Origin: CAYRYU01 sp964428355
GTDB lineage: Bacteria > Muiribacteriota > Ozemobacteria > Ozemobacterales > Ozemobacteraceae
Assembly (NCBI GenBank): GCA_964428355.1
Contig: CAYRYU010000050.1
Span: forward strand, 1-50,340
Direction: 5' to 3'
DNA: 50,340 nucleotides
In this document: piece by piece, positions 41,973 through 50,329 of the stretch
How positions within the stretch are numbered: position 1 is the first letter of the stretch
How the letters are laid out: every line of letters begins with the position of its first letter
The notes under the pieces: model-generated
The model's database searches: none
The model's input: the letters and a program-made list of their open reading frames with translations, nothing else
What the model was told of the DNA's origin: nothing
Translations under genes and position numbers: made by a program

Positions 41973-43025
41973 ATGAAATCTTCAGCGTTTTGGGGATTCA
42001 CATCCCTGTTGGTCCTCTTCCTCGCAGTGGAGACGATTCTCCCCGGCATGGATTTGGGGAAGTCGCTCAAATTCGGAAAAGCGGAAGTTTTCTTCACCTC
42101 CACGGTCAAGGAAGACGAAGCCCGCAAGTTGGGTGATTTCCTGGAAAAATACGGGTTCTTTCCTGACCGGGAAGTCTCCATCCAATTGACCAGGGAGGGC
42201 CCCGTCTACTTTCTCCGGTTCCCGGTAAAAAAAGACCTGGAAAAGGACTTGTCTTTCATCCGGACGATCCAGTACCTGATCACGCGGATCTCTCGGAAGG
42301 TTTTCGCTGATGCGGAGGTCAGAGCCTGCCTTTGCGATCCAGAGTTGAAAACCCTTTTGACCGTCTCGGGTGCAGGGAAACTCATGGAATTCGGAAAAGG
42401 TGAACTATTCTATTCCCCGGGAGTAACCGATCAGGAGGCCAAACGTCTGGGGGAATACCTGGTAAAAGAGGAATTTTTCGACGAAAGGGAAAAAACCGTT
42501 CAGATTTTCAAACTTAGGGGAGGTTATGCATTCCGAATGGTTTTCACCTCCGATGGCCCCCCCAAACTCGAACATCTGAAGAACTTCCGGAACCTTGCCC
42601 TTAACCTCACTTCAGATGTCTTCGGAGGCAAGCTGGTCGACATCCACCTCTGCGACGCAAGTTTCGAGACGAGAAAAGTCGTCTTGGGGCTCGGGGAAAT
42701 GCTTGCAGTCAAGAATTCCAAGCTCTTTTTCGGCAGGACGGTCGGAAGGAAGCTCGCCGAAAAACTCCGGGATTTCCTGGATTCTTCCAAATTCTTCGAT
42801 GGTCCCCCCCAAGCCCTTTCCCTGGAAAGAAGAAAAAAAGCCCTGATCTTACGGATCAAATGTAGGGAGGGCGCGGAAAAAGATCCGAACTTCCTCTCGA
42901 CCGTGAAGATTCTCCGCAACGAGATTGCCGCCAGGGTTTTCGGAGGAGCACCGGTTGAACTCCAGATTTGCGATCAGTATTTCCTTCCCCGAAAGACTCT
43001 TCCCCCGGAACCCCAAAAAAAGTGA
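41973..43025 (+). CDS. Exported or anchored protein made of three repeats of an unknown domain
   Basis: The 350-aa protein has a hydrophobic N-terminal segment (signal or anchor, residues about 4-20), followed by three tandem domains of about 100 residues (about 28-135, 136-245, 246-345). Each shows GKxxxFF/Y...EAxKLGxFL...FFD, then a beta strand, then VFG/AG...ELxxCDxxF. The conserved Cys/Asp near each repeat end recurs three times. I recall similar single or double domains as unnamed proteins in planctomycete-like genomes, but cannot name it. ATG at 41973 has a GGAGGAAAT ribosome site. It stands alone, plus-strand. Confidence 0.7.
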   Translation: MKSSAFWGFTSLLVLFLAVETILPGMDLGKSLKFGKAEVFFTSTVKEDEARKLGDFLEKYGFFPDREVSIQLTREGPVYFLRFPVKKDLEKDLSFIRTIQYLITRISRKVFADAEVRACLCDPELKTLLTVSGAGKLMEFGKGELFYSPGVTDQEAKRLGEYLVKEEFFDEREKTVQIFKLRGGYAFRMVFTSDGPPKLEHLKNFRNLALNLTSDVFGGKLVDIHLCDASFETRKVVLGLGEMLAVKNSKLFFGRTVGRKLAEKLRDFLDSSKFFDGPPQALSLERRKKALILRIKCREGAEKDPNFLSTVKILRNEIAARVFGGAPVELQICDQYFLPRKTLPPEPQKK

Positions 43026-43199
43026 AACGTATCTTTTCTTTCAGTCGGCCAGGATAGCGGCTTCCCTGGGAACCCCATGGATTCCGGTTCCGGCTTGATT
43101 CTAAGCCTTCTCTTCGTGTGGTCGGGTTTTGGAAAAGACCTCTGAGCCCGCGGCCCGTGGATGAGCCTTCCTGATCGCTGCGGCGCCAGCCGTGCAGAA

Positions 43200-44123
43200 T
43201 CACTCCTGGTCAGCGGACCGGATGCCGAAGATCAGGCCGGTCTTGGTTCCACCGTCGAGGATCCAGTCCCTGCACGCTTTTTGAAGTTCCCGTGTGAGAC
43301 CGTTCCAAAGGTTTTGCTGCTTGGGGATGTTCCCCCCGGGTTTGCCTCCGGAACCGTATCCATGCTTGAAGGAGAACTCGACGATCCCGGGCTTCAGCTC
43401 ACCGCTCAGCCACCATACCGAGAACGTGACCTCTGCAGTTGTCCCGTTTTCCAACCCGATGGCCCCCGGCTTGAACGTCAACTCACGGACGGTAATCTTG
43501 CGGACCCGGGTGACCGGCTCATTTTTTCCGATGTCCAACTTCTTCAGACCGGGAAATATCCTTCGGTAATCCTTCATTTTTCCACCAATGTCGGCCTCGA
43601 ATCCGACAGTTCCCGAAATCGAAAACAACCGGCGGATCGCGGATTTCCCCACCACGAAGTCTTCCTCGACCTTGGTCTCACCCTTGAAGTCCCTGGCGGG
43701 GGTGATCAAGTGCACCATTCCGGACAGCAGGTCCGGTGAACGGTATTTTAACGTCATTTCGCATTTCCGTCTGGCAATTCGCGACTTGAGGTCCTCTTCA
43801 TCGTCACACCGTTTGCGAAGAGTATATCCACCCCGGTAAAGCAGGAAACCCGGAGTATCGAAAAACGACACATATCGAGTGTCTTTTTTTCCGGGGAAAG
43901 GGCGGTTGTTCTTGACCTTCAACCCCTGCCTTTCGGCGGTCGCGACAACCAGATCCCAGAACTTCTCCAGATCCGCCATCAGATCGGGGAAACTTTCGGG
44001 GCGCAGGAGGAACTTGACCTCCCGGCTTTCAACCTCCTCACCGGAATCCACCCGCCCAAGGGTACAGGCCAATATGCCGAGCAAAAGGATGGAAAAGAGA
44101 ACGCGCCTTCGTTTTCCGATCAT
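43200..44123 (-). CDS. Exported CYTH/VTC-like protein (probable lipoprotein)
   Basis: The 307-aa protein has a signal peptide with lipobox ILAC (residues about 17-20) and a CYTH/triphosphate-tunnel-type domain. The tunnel start SREVKFLL, FDTPGFLLYRGGYTLRK, and the paired basic/acidic strands (EMTLKYRSPD, KVEEDF) are as in inorganic triphosphatases, adenylyl cyclase-thiamine triphosphatase and VTC polyphosphate polymerase tunnels. The ExExK motif is reduced to ExK, closer to VTC-like forms. Export of a CYTH protein is unusual. ATG at 44123 with GGGAGGGAG ribosome site; a cytosolic CYTH gene lies directly upstream (79 bp). Confidence 0.7.
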   Translation of the reverse strand: MIGKRRRVLFSILLLGILACTLGRVDSGEEVESREVKFLLRPESFPDLMADLEKFWDLVVATAERQGLKVKNNRPFPGKKDTRYVSFFDTPGFLLYRGGYTLRKRCDDEEDLKSRIARRKCEMTLKYRSPDLLSGMVHLITPARDFKGETKVEEDFVVGKSAIRRLFSISGTVGFEADIGGKMKDYRRIFPGLKKLDIGKNEPVTRVRKITVRELTFKPGAIGLENGTTAEVTFSVWWLSGELKPGIVEFSFKHGYGSGGKPGGNIPKQQNLWNGLTRELQKACRDWILDGGTKTGLIFGIRSADQE

Positions 44124-44202
44124 GACTCCCTCCCGGACCAAACGCCCCACAGGCATCGCTGGAAACTCCCCCGAAGCGCAGGGGCTTTCGCATTCCGGCG
44201 TC

Positions 44203-44673
44203 CTAACGACCCCAGGTCGAAAAAGGCTTCCTGGCCAGGTTGGAATTGAAATACTTCGGATCCCCGGTCACTTCCCGGTCGATCCAGTCTGGGAGGTCGA
44301 CCTTCTGATGCTCGTCCTGAAGTTCCACCTCGGCGACGATCAACCCCAGGTTATCCCCGAGGAACTCGTCCACTTCCCATGTCACCGGCCCGGATGCGAT
44401 CTTGGAACGGCTCTTCTCGATCAACGGCTTTTCGCAAAGGTTGGTGAGCATTTCCCGGGCTTCGGCAACGGGAATTTCATACTCGTACTCCGAGCGGGTC
44501 ATCCCCACCGCGACGCCCTTGATTGTCAGAAACCCCTTGTCATCGATCGTTCGGACTCGGACCGTCCGCTCCTTGACCGTCGACAAATACCCCTGCCGGT
44601 AGGCAACGCCTTTCGCCAGCTTGCGCCAGGCATTGCCCTTAACCAGGAATTTCCGTTCGATCTCTTTTCCCAT
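44203..44673 (-). CDS. Cytosolic CYTH-domain protein (triphosphate tunnel metalloenzyme)
   Basis: The 156-aa product is a compact CYTH domain starting GKEIERKFLV (ExExK metal motif), continuing with RQGYLS, TVRVRT, FLTIKG, and SEYEYEIP/EVDEFLGDNLGLIVAEVEL acid-basic pairs that line the triphosphate tunnel. Relatives hydrolyse inorganic triphosphate or thiamine triphosphate. I start it at the second of two nearby ATGs (44673), as the GGAAGGGG ribosome site is too close to the first (44682). It is followed by an exported, divergent CYTH gene, an interesting pair. Confidence 0.85.
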   Translation of the reverse strand: MGKEIERKFLVKGNAWRKLAKGVAYRQGYLSTVKERTVRVRTIDDKGFLTIKGVAVGMTRSEYEYEIPVAEAREMLTNLCEKPLIEKSRSKIASGPVTWEVDEFLGDNLGLIVAEVELQDEHQKVDLPDWIDREVTGDPKYFNSNLARKPFSTWGR

Positions 44674-44944
44674 GATTGTCATCCCCTTCCGTTAAAATCG
44701 GTGGTTGCAGCGGCTCGAAACTCGGGTGGGGTCTTTTCCGTCCATCGCCATTTCCTTTTCTTGCCCGGATCTTTTGGGCTCGTTACCCTGCGGAAGAAGT
44801 CTATCACATACCCACTTTTGATGAGGAAGTGCCGGTTGTTCCAAAACGGTGGGAAACATTTCCGTTTCCTGGACAACGAATCCGTTTTTCAGACAGAATG
44901 GAATCTGGTATGGTGTGGGAATGACATAACGACTGGAGGATCAG

Positions 44945-45415
44945 ATGAAGCGCTTCGACCACAAGGGAATGATGATCATTCCAAACCCGCTCGAGGAGTT
45001 CGTCACGGGAATCCACGAGGTTGCCGTGATCAAGGAGGGATTCTGCCCCAACGGTCATCAGCTGATAAACCCGCGGACGAGTTTCAACGGACTTCCTGGA
45101 ATCCTCCTGAAGGTCGGGAAGGGGGAAAAATCGGGGCACGTGGCGATCAGTCCCATTTTTGGGGACAAGACCCGGGTTTCCATCGATATCGACCTCGTTT
45201 CCCAGGAACTCGTGGAGTTGTCATGCCCGACCTGCGGGGCTGTGTTGCCCGTTCATTCGGCCTGTTCCTGCGGAGGAGACATCGTTTCGATCTTTCTCGC
45301 TCCCCAAGCCGATTTTTCCAACTGCATCGGTTTGTGCAACCGGATCGACTGTCACAACGGGAAGCTGATCGAAGCGGGAAAACTCATATCGATGAACCTG
45401 GAAGAGGTCTCCTGA
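44945..45415 (+). CDS. Small zinc-ribbon hypothetical protein
   Basis: The 156-aa protein has several Cys clusters: CPNGH near residue 34, CPTC (about 95), CSCGG (about 109) and CNRIDCHNG near the end, so it likely binds one or two zinc ions. The middle (KGEKSGHVAISPIFGDKTRVSIDIDL) looks like a beta domain. No signal peptide. The TGGAGGATC ribosome site precedes ATG at 44945. It is convergent with acetate kinase across a 93-bp gap. No family is recognised. Confidence 0.65.
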   Translation: MKRFDHKGMMIIPNPLEEFVTGIHEVAVIKEGFCPNGHQLINPRTSFNGLPGILLKVGKGEKSGHVAISPIFGDKTRVSIDIDLVSQELVELSCPTCGAVLPVHSACSCGGDIVSIFLAPQADFSNCIGLCNRIDCHNGKLIEAGKLISMNLEEVS

Positions 45416-45508
45416 GCTTAACCGCAAGACTGGAAAGCTTGGTCCCGATGATCGGTTCCAAGCCCCGTTTCATCGTTGTGGGCGGCGGGCGTTTGCCGGG
45501 TTTCGGGT

Positions 45509-46762
45509 TCAGATCGAGAGATCGGAACTCCGGCGGCGGTAATCGGTATCCTGGGCGAACAACAAGTCGGCCACGTCGATTGCTATCTGCAGCTCCTCGT
45601 TGGTGGGCACCACCAGGATCGCGGTGGGCGAAAAGGTGTGGGAGACGAGCCCTTCTTTCGATCCATGGGATTTGTTCAGATCGTAATCCATGAAAATCCC
45701 GATATTTTCGAGGCGATGGCAGATCCGTTCTCGCATCTTGATGCCGTTCTGGCCGATTCCGCCAGTGAAAATGAGGATATCGACCTTCACGAGGTTGGCC
45801 ATGTACGAGCCGATGTACTTCCGGACATGGTAGGCATAGACGTCGAGGGCTTCCTGGGCTTTGGTGTTTCCCGTTTCCGCTGCGCTTTCCAGATCGCGTA
45901 GATCGTTGGAAAGCTCGGAAAGGCCGAGCAATCCGCTCTTTTTGTTGAGCATGGTGTTGAGATCTTTGGAGGAGTATCCACGGTCCTGGAGATAAAGGAC
46001 GATCGCAGGGTCGATGTCGCCGCAACGGGTGCCCATCAGCAAACCCTCGAGGGGGGTGAACCCCATCGAGGTGTCTACGGAACGGCCGTTTTCGATTGCC
46101 GTGACCGACGCCCCGTTCCCAAGGTGGCAGGAGATAACGTTCGTATTCTCGTGGGACCGTTTCATCAGGGTGAGAGCGCGGGAAGAAACATACCTGTGGC
46201 TCGTTCCATGGAATCCGTAGCGTCGGATCTTGAATTTCTCGTACATCTGGCGCGGAAGACCGTAGAGGTATGCGGCCGGAGGCATGGTCTGGTGGAAGGC
46301 GGTGTCGAAGACCGCAACGTTCTTGACATTGGGTAACAGTTCCATGGCCTCCCGGATACCCGTCAAATTCGGGGGATTGTGCAGAGGAGCAAGTTCCGAA
46401 AACTCCTGGACAGCTTTCAGGACGTCTTCGTCAATGATCACGGACGCCGCATATTTGTCCCCTCCGTGTACGACACGGTGACCGATACCGCTGATATCCT
46501 CGAGGGACTTCAGGAATCCGGTGCGTCCGTCTGTCATCGCCTTCGAGACCAGGCCCATCGCCACCTTGTGGTTCGGGACCTCTTCCTCGGTCTCGAAACG
46601 ACCCTTGTCGGAGTTCTGAAGGATTCGCCCTTTCTTCTCACCGATCCTTTCCACGATTCCCCGGCCGATGCTGATTCGATGGGGCATCCGGAAAACCTCG
46701 TATTTCAGGGAGGAGCTGCCGCAGTTCAAAACCAGAATATATCTCTCCAGTTCTTTTTCCAT
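45509..46762 (-). CDS. ackA: Acetate kinase
   Basis: The 417-aa protein has all ASKHA acetate-kinase signatures: VLNCGSSSLKYEVF at the N-terminus, RVVHGGD, AVFDTAFHQTMP, RRYGFHGTSHRYVS and HLGNGASVTAIENGRSVDTSMGFTPLEG. It interconverts acetate plus ATP with acetyl phosphate plus ADP, usually as the energy-yielding end of fermentation with phosphotransacetylase (pta is not here). The ATG at 46762 has AAGGAGATGA upstream and a good promoter (46790-46819); an in-frame extension of 72 residues upstream has no homology and is rejected. Confidence 0.97.
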   Translation of the reverse strand: MEKELERYILVLNCGSSSLKYEVFRMPHRISIGRGIVERIGEKKGRILQNSDKGRFETEEEVPNHKVAMGLVSKAMTDGRTGFLKSLEDISGIGHRVVHGGDKYAASVIIDEDVLKAVQEFSELAPLHNPPNLTGIREAMELLPNVKNVAVFDTAFHQTMPPAAYLYGLPRQMYEKFKIRRYGFHGTSHRYVSSRALTLMKRSHENTNVISCHLGNGASVTAIENGRSVDTSMGFTPLEGLLMGTRCGDIDPAIVLYLQDRGYSSKDLNTMLNKKSGLLGLSELSNDLRDLESAAETGNTKAQEALDVYAYHVRKYIGSYMANLVKVDILIFTGGIGQNGIKMRERICHRLENIGIFMDYDLNKSHGSKEGLVSHTFSPTAILVVPTNEELQIAIDVADLLFAQDTDYRRRSSDLSI

Positions 46763-46789
46763 ACCTTCATCTCCTTGGGGAATGGGTTT

Positions 46790-46819
46790 AAAATATTCCC
46801 TCCCAACGGCTCGAGTCAA
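46790..46819 (-). promoter_or_regulatory. Sigma-70-type promoter for acetate kinase
   Basis: On the minus strand TTGACT (46819-46814) and TATTTT (46795-46790) are separated by 18 bp, 28 bp before the ATG of ackA with its AAGGAG ribosome site between. Confidence 0.7.
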
Positions 46820-46965
46820 GTGAAATCGGGCACTTTGGTTGGCTTTTCGGGGAAAAGGGAGGGGGGGCCGAAACACTCTCGTGCGGGAGCCGTAAGGGCG
46901 GGGAAAGTGAAAAGAGTTTGTTTTTCCCTCGGAAATCGCGACGGGGTCGATCGGGAGAGAAAAAA

Positions 46966-46990
46966 AGCCTGCCTTCAAGGAAGGCAGGCT
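46966..46990 (-). terminator. Intrinsic terminator (distal of two)
   Basis: A perfect 11-bp stem AGCCTGCCTTC/GAAGGCAGGCT with a 3-nt loop is followed on the minus strand by a run of seven U. It is a canonical rho-independent terminator, placed between the small exported gene and ackA. Confidence 0.8.
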
Positions 46991-47087
46991 AGTGGGGGAG
47001 AATATCCAACCTTGTTCGATTTCACCAGGCTTACGTTCCTTCCGGAAGGTTCGTTACCAAAAACATTGAAGAATCTCCAAAAGAAAA

Positions 47088-47109
47088 ACGACCGCCAGGT
47101 GGCGGTCGT
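47088..47109 (-). terminator. Intrinsic terminator of the small exported gene
   Basis: A 9-bp stem ACGACCGCC/GGCGGTCGT with a 4-nt loop is followed on the minus strand by five U, then C and four more U, about 33 bp after the stop at 47142. Confidence 0.8.
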
Positions 47110-47141
47110 CAGGGATGCGAACTGTAGGCGAAAAGACCGAT

Positions 47142-47681
47142 TCAGTCGTCGACCACTACGGCGGTGGCCATATACCGACGGTACTCGGCGGCACTGAGGA
47201 CGATATCGGGGAACTCCCCGCTGACCCAATAACGGCGGCCATCGGGTGATTCACGCCACTCGCCGTCGAGCAGGTTGACCTGCCGTCCGCCGATATTGGC
47301 AACCTTCTTCTTCGTCCGGGAAAGGTTCTGGAACTGACCTTCGAGCGCTTTGAGGGCGGGCTCCAGGTCGCCCCGCTTTTCAAGGGTGACTTCGAACCGG
47401 ACTTTGTCGATAAGGCGGGAAAGCAGGCCGGCCTCGACCGACTGGGCCTTTTCGGTGACCTCTTTCAGGTCGGCTCCGGAGTTCACAATCTGGCCCAGGA
47501 GCTGGTGCTCTTTTTGGGAAAGGACGGAGGATTCGGCGAACCCCTGGTCAGGCTCGAGGATTCCGAGTTGTTCATACTGACGACCGAGTGCCAAAAAATC
47601 GTCAACCAAGCCTGCAAAAGAAATCTGGGAAAAAACGACAACGGCCAGGAGGGCCAATGCTACAGCTTTTCTTTCAATCAC
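47142..47681 (-). CDS. Small exported hypothetical protein
   Basis: The 179-aa product has a signal peptide (residues about 5-23, SQISFAG) and a helical middle with repeated Glu/Leu/Lys (coiled-coil-like), then a C-terminal beta-like block (EWRESPDGRRYWVSGEFPD). GTG start at 47681 with GGGGGAGAAG ribosome site. It is a monocistronic gene closed by tandem terminators. No family is recognised; a periplasmic role is inferred from the signal peptide. Confidence 0.65.
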   Translation of the reverse strand: MIERKAVALALLAVVVFSQISFAGLVDDFLALGRQYEQLGILEPDQGFAESSVLSQKEHQLLGQIVNSGADLKEVTEKAQSVEAGLLSRLIDKVRFEVTLEKRGDLEPALKALEGQFQNLSRTKKKVANIGGRQVNLLDGEWRESPDGRRYWVSGEFPDIVLSAAEYRRYMATAVVVDD

Positions 47682-47734
47682 AGAACTTCTCCCCCAACGT
47701 TTTCAAATTTAGCTGCAAGATCCATACCATTGAC

Positions 47735-47789
47735 TGCGCCTGGAAAGGCGCATTGCAGGCTCGCACTTTTTTGCGAACCGGAAAAGTGC
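47735..47789. promoter_or_regulatory. Two adjacent inverted repeats between divergent genes
   Basis: TGCGCC/GGCGCA (47735-47752) and GCACTTTT/AAAAGTGC (47763-47789) lie next to each other in the 137-bp gap between the small exported gene and the radical SAM gene, about 30 bp before the latter's start. They could be operators for a divergent promoter or RNA hairpins in the radical SAM leader; no U-run follows, so they are not intrinsic terminators. Confidence 0.4.
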
Positions 47790-47818
47790 TAAAATATCAG
47801 CGAAGGAGTGCCCATTCT

Positions 47819-49030
47819 TTGCACAAGACAAAACCTCTTCTCATACTGAGATTGCAGACCCACAACATAGTCAGCTTCGGTGCCCTCCTGGGAGCCTGTC
47901 CCAACACCCTCCTCGACCGCTTCGAGGTCGTCCTGTGGCGGATACGGGAGCCTCTCCCTCCCACCCTTGGAAAACGCCCTGCCATGATTGCGTTCTCCTT
48001 CATGATGCCGCACGTGGAAGGAGCCCGGAAGGACGTGCAAATGATCCGTTCGGGGTATTCCGAGTCACGGCATCCTCCTTTCCTGGTCGCTGGTGGTACA
48101 CAGGTGACCGCGGATCCTGAAGGATCGCTGGCTGTGGGGTTCGACGCGGTACTTCCCGGCGAAGGGGAGAATTCCTTCCCGCGGCTGTTGGAGTCGTGGT
48201 CGGAAGGCCTGGAGATATCCGGAATTCTGCCTTCTCCTGGCCGAACGGTACTGGATGATTTTCCGGGTTTCCATCCCCTGATCGGGTATCTTCCGCCGAT
48301 CGAGATGAGCCGCGGGTGCAGGTATGGTTGCGCCTACTGCGTGGTGCCGTTCCTGTACGGCGGTACCATCCGGCACAGGAGCGTCAAGAAGATCCTGGAA
48401 ATAGCATCGGAATACCTGAAGCTCAACGAGCGGAGACGGCGAGTGAAGTTTCTCGCCTCCAACGCATTTGCCTATGGGTCGGAAGACGGGCACACCCCGA
48501 ACCTGGAGGCCATTTCCTCCCTGTTACACGGTTTGCGGGAGGTTGGGGTCCGGGAGATCAGCCTGGGGTCGTTTCCGGGTGAGGTCAGGCCGGATTTCGT
48601 CACGCGGGAGGTTCTCGAGATAGTAAAGCCCTTCATCACCAACCGGACGATCGTGATGGGTGTCCAATCCGGGTCCGACAGGGCTCTCAGGTCGATGGGA
48701 CGCGGACACAGCCGCGAACAGGCGGTTGAAGCCATCCGCTTGCTGCGTGAGTTCGGATATACTCCCCACGTGGATTTCATAATCGGACTTCCGGGGGAAA
48801 CCCAGAAAGACCAGCTGGAGCTGTTGACTTTCATGGAAGAGTTGGTGAATACTTACTCCATTCGTATCCACATGCACACCTTCATGCCCCTGCCCGGCGC
48901 CCGGTGGGGGGACAAGGTTGCAGCCGCCATCCGCCCCGTGGCCCGTGAGCGGTTGAAGGCCCTGTCCCGGGCGAAGGTTCTTGACGGATGGTGGGAAAAC
49001 CAGATCGCCTATAGTCGGAGAAAGCTGTGA
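47819..49030 (+). CDS. B12-binding-type radical SAM protein (MJ_1487-like)
   Basis: The 403-aa protein has an N-terminal cobalamin-binding-like Rossmann domain (about 6-155, with FLVAGGTQVTADP and PGEGENSFPRLL) and a radical SAM domain with the iron-sulfur motif CRYGCAYC (C167, C171, C174), continuing with LREFGYTPHVDFIIGLPGET, typical of such TIM barrels. It resembles the MJ_1487 family of B12-binding/radical SAM proteins, whose reaction is not known to me. The classical cobalamin DxHxxG motif is not visible, so B12 binding is unsure. I start it at TTG 47819 with AAGGAG 8 nt upstream; an in-frame extension upstream overlaps the divergent gene and has no homology. Confidence 0.8.
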   Translation: MHKTKPLLILRLQTHNIVSFGALLGACPNTLLDRFEVVLWRIREPLPPTLGKRPAMIAFSFMMPHVEGARKDVQMIRSGYSESRHPPFLVAGGTQVTADPEGSLAVGFDAVLPGEGENSFPRLLESWSEGLEISGILPSPGRTVLDDFPGFHPLIGYLPPIEMSRGCRYGCAYCVVPFLYGGTIRHRSVKKILEIASEYLKLNERRRRVKFLASNAFAYGSEDGHTPNLEAISSLLHGLREVGVREISLGSFPGEVRPDFVTREVLEIVKPFITNRTIVMGVQSGSDRALRSMGRGHSREQAVEAIRLLREFGYTPHVDFIIGLPGETQKDQLELLTFMEELVNTYSIRIHMHTFMPLPGARWGDKVAAAIRPVARERLKALSRAKVLDGWWENQIAYSRRKL

Positions 49031-50142
49031 AGAGGAAACTCCTGTCCCGGAAGCCGGTTTCGGGGCCGCAACCGTCCTGGTTCGTCAGGAACTACCACCG
49101 TTTGTACAAGTGGGGAGTCTGGACGGGGTTCTTCCTGATCCTCTATCTTTTTTCAAACTTCCTTTCCCTGATCTTTCTGACGTTCATCCTGACTTTTTCG
49201 ATCAACTCCCTGGTCAATTTTCTCGGCCAGAGATTCAACAAACCCCGTCTCTGGATCATCGTCTCCGTCTACTCGGTCCTTGGAATCTCTCTCGTAGGGT
49301 TCGGAATGGTGGTCTTCCCGAAGGTCTACCAGGAAGGGAAGACGTTCACGCGGGAAATCCCTGAGGCGAAGGACAAACTGATCGCCTCGATAAGGGAAAT
49401 CATGGCCGACGAGAATTATTCCCAGTTCATCGAAGGGATCGGCATCGAAGACGCGATCAAGGAAAAGTCCGGGCCCGTCGTCCAGGGTCTGACCAATTTT
49501 GTCCAAAGCCTGCTCCGGATCTCCTTCCATTTCATCCTTTCGGTGATCTTCAGCTTCATCATCCTCTGGGATTACGACCGGCTGCGCAAGGATGTCAAGG
49601 GATTGAAGGAAACGCGCTTCCACAGGGTCTACCGGATTCTTTCCCCAAAACTCGCCCAGTTCGCGGATATTCTGGGAAAGGCATTCGAGGCCCAGATCAT
49701 GATAGCGATGTTGAACACCCTTCTCACCCTGATCGGATTATGGTTCCTGGGAATTCCCTCCAAATTCCTTCTCAGTGTCCTGGTTTTCTTCTGCAGTTTC
49801 GTGCCCGTTCTGGGGGTTTTCCTTTCCAGCGTTCCGATCTGCCTGCTGGCATACAAGACCGATGGTTTCGTGCTCGCTTTCTATGCGATCATCCTGATCA
49901 CGATCATCCACTTCATCGAAGCCTACATTCTCAACCCCAGGATCGTGGGAGGCCACCTCTCCCTCCATCCCTTCGTTGCGGTCAGCATCCTCGTTTTTTC
50001 CGAGTACTGCTTCGGCGTCTGGGGCTTGCTTCTCGGCGTTCCCTGCTCCGTTTTCCTCTACCAGTCATTTGTCCTCAGGCCTTTGAAAGGGTGCGTGGTC
50101 GAACCCGAGAGTCCCCAGAAAAATGTTCCCGTTGTGGCTTGA
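49027..50142 (+). CDS. AI-2E/PerM-family membrane transport protein
   Basis: The 371-aa protein has about eight membrane helices in the UPF0118 pattern: early helices (WTGFFLILYLFSNFLSLIF), a long cytoplasmic loop (about 110-165), then a C-terminal set including the conserved FLGIPSKFLLSVLVFFCSFVP and LNPRIVGGHLSLHPF motifs. The family includes AI-2 exporter TqsA and Na+/H+ antiporter-like members, so the substrate is unknown. The GTG start overlaps the radical SAM stop by 4 bp. Its TGA overlaps the -35 of the tRNA promoter. Confidence 0.9.
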   Translation: MKRKLLSRKPVSGPQPSWFVRNYHRLYKWGVWTGFFLILYLFSNFLSLIFLTFILTFSINSLVNFLGQRFNKPRLWIIVSVYSVLGISLVGFGMVVFPKVYQEGKTFTREIPEAKDKLIASIREIMADENYSQFIEGIGIEDAIKEKSGPVVQGLTNFVQSLLRISFHFILSVIFSFIILWDYDRLRKDVKGLKETRFHRVYRILSPKLAQFADILGKAFEAQIMIAMLNTLLTLIGLWFLGIPSKFLLSVLVFFCSFVPVLGVFLSSVPICLLAYKTDGFVLAFYAIILITIIHFIEAYILNPRIVGGHLSLHPFVAVSILVFSEYCFGVWGLLLGVPCSVFLYQSFVLRPLKGCVVEPESPQKNVPVVA

Positions 50143-50167
50143 CTGCGGGGAACGACCATGGTACAAT
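50139..50167 (+). promoter_or_regulatory. Sigma-70 promoter for the tRNA pair
   Basis: TTGACT (50139-50144) and TACAAT (50162-50167) are 17 bp apart, near-consensus, 11 bp before the tRNA-Gln 5' end. The -35 overlaps the stop codon of the upstream membrane protein gene. Confidence 0.8.
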
Positions 50168-50177
50168 GAGATAACGT

Positions 50178-50251
<74 letters not shown>

Positions 50252-50255
50252 GATT

Positions 50256-50329
50256 GGCCCCATGGTGTAACCGGCTAACACGCAGCCCTCTCAAGGCTGA
50301 GAGCGCGGGTTCGAGTCCCGCTGGGGCTA
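50256..50329 (+). tRNA. tRNA-Glu, anticodon CTC
   Basis: Cloverleaf with acceptor GGCCCCA/TGGGGCT (one G-U pair), anticodon stem CAGCC/GGCTG, anticodon CTC at 50290-50292, T-loop GTTCGAGTCC and discriminator A. The 3' end reads ACCG, so CCA is not encoded, unlike the neighbouring tRNA-Gln. It lies 4 bp after tRNA-Gln, on the same transcript, and decodes GAG. Confidence 0.95.

Larger units (their letters stand above)
46763..47141. other. 379-bp gap: ackA promoter and two terminators
   Basis: No gene is supported. It holds the ackA promoter (46790-46819) and two minus-strand intrinsic terminators (46966-46990 and 47088-47109) that end transcription from the 47142-47681 gene and insulate ackA. 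The middle contains G-rich and A-rich tracts without coding character. Confidence 0.6.

Noticed and set aside
43879..45693. 604-codon plus-strand open frame
   Set aside because: Antisense to both CYTH genes and out of frame over the zinc-ribbon gene; no independent support.
46763..46978. 72-residue N-terminal extension of acetate kinase
   Set aside because: The extension covers the promoter and ribosome site and has no homology; family proteins start at the chosen ATG.
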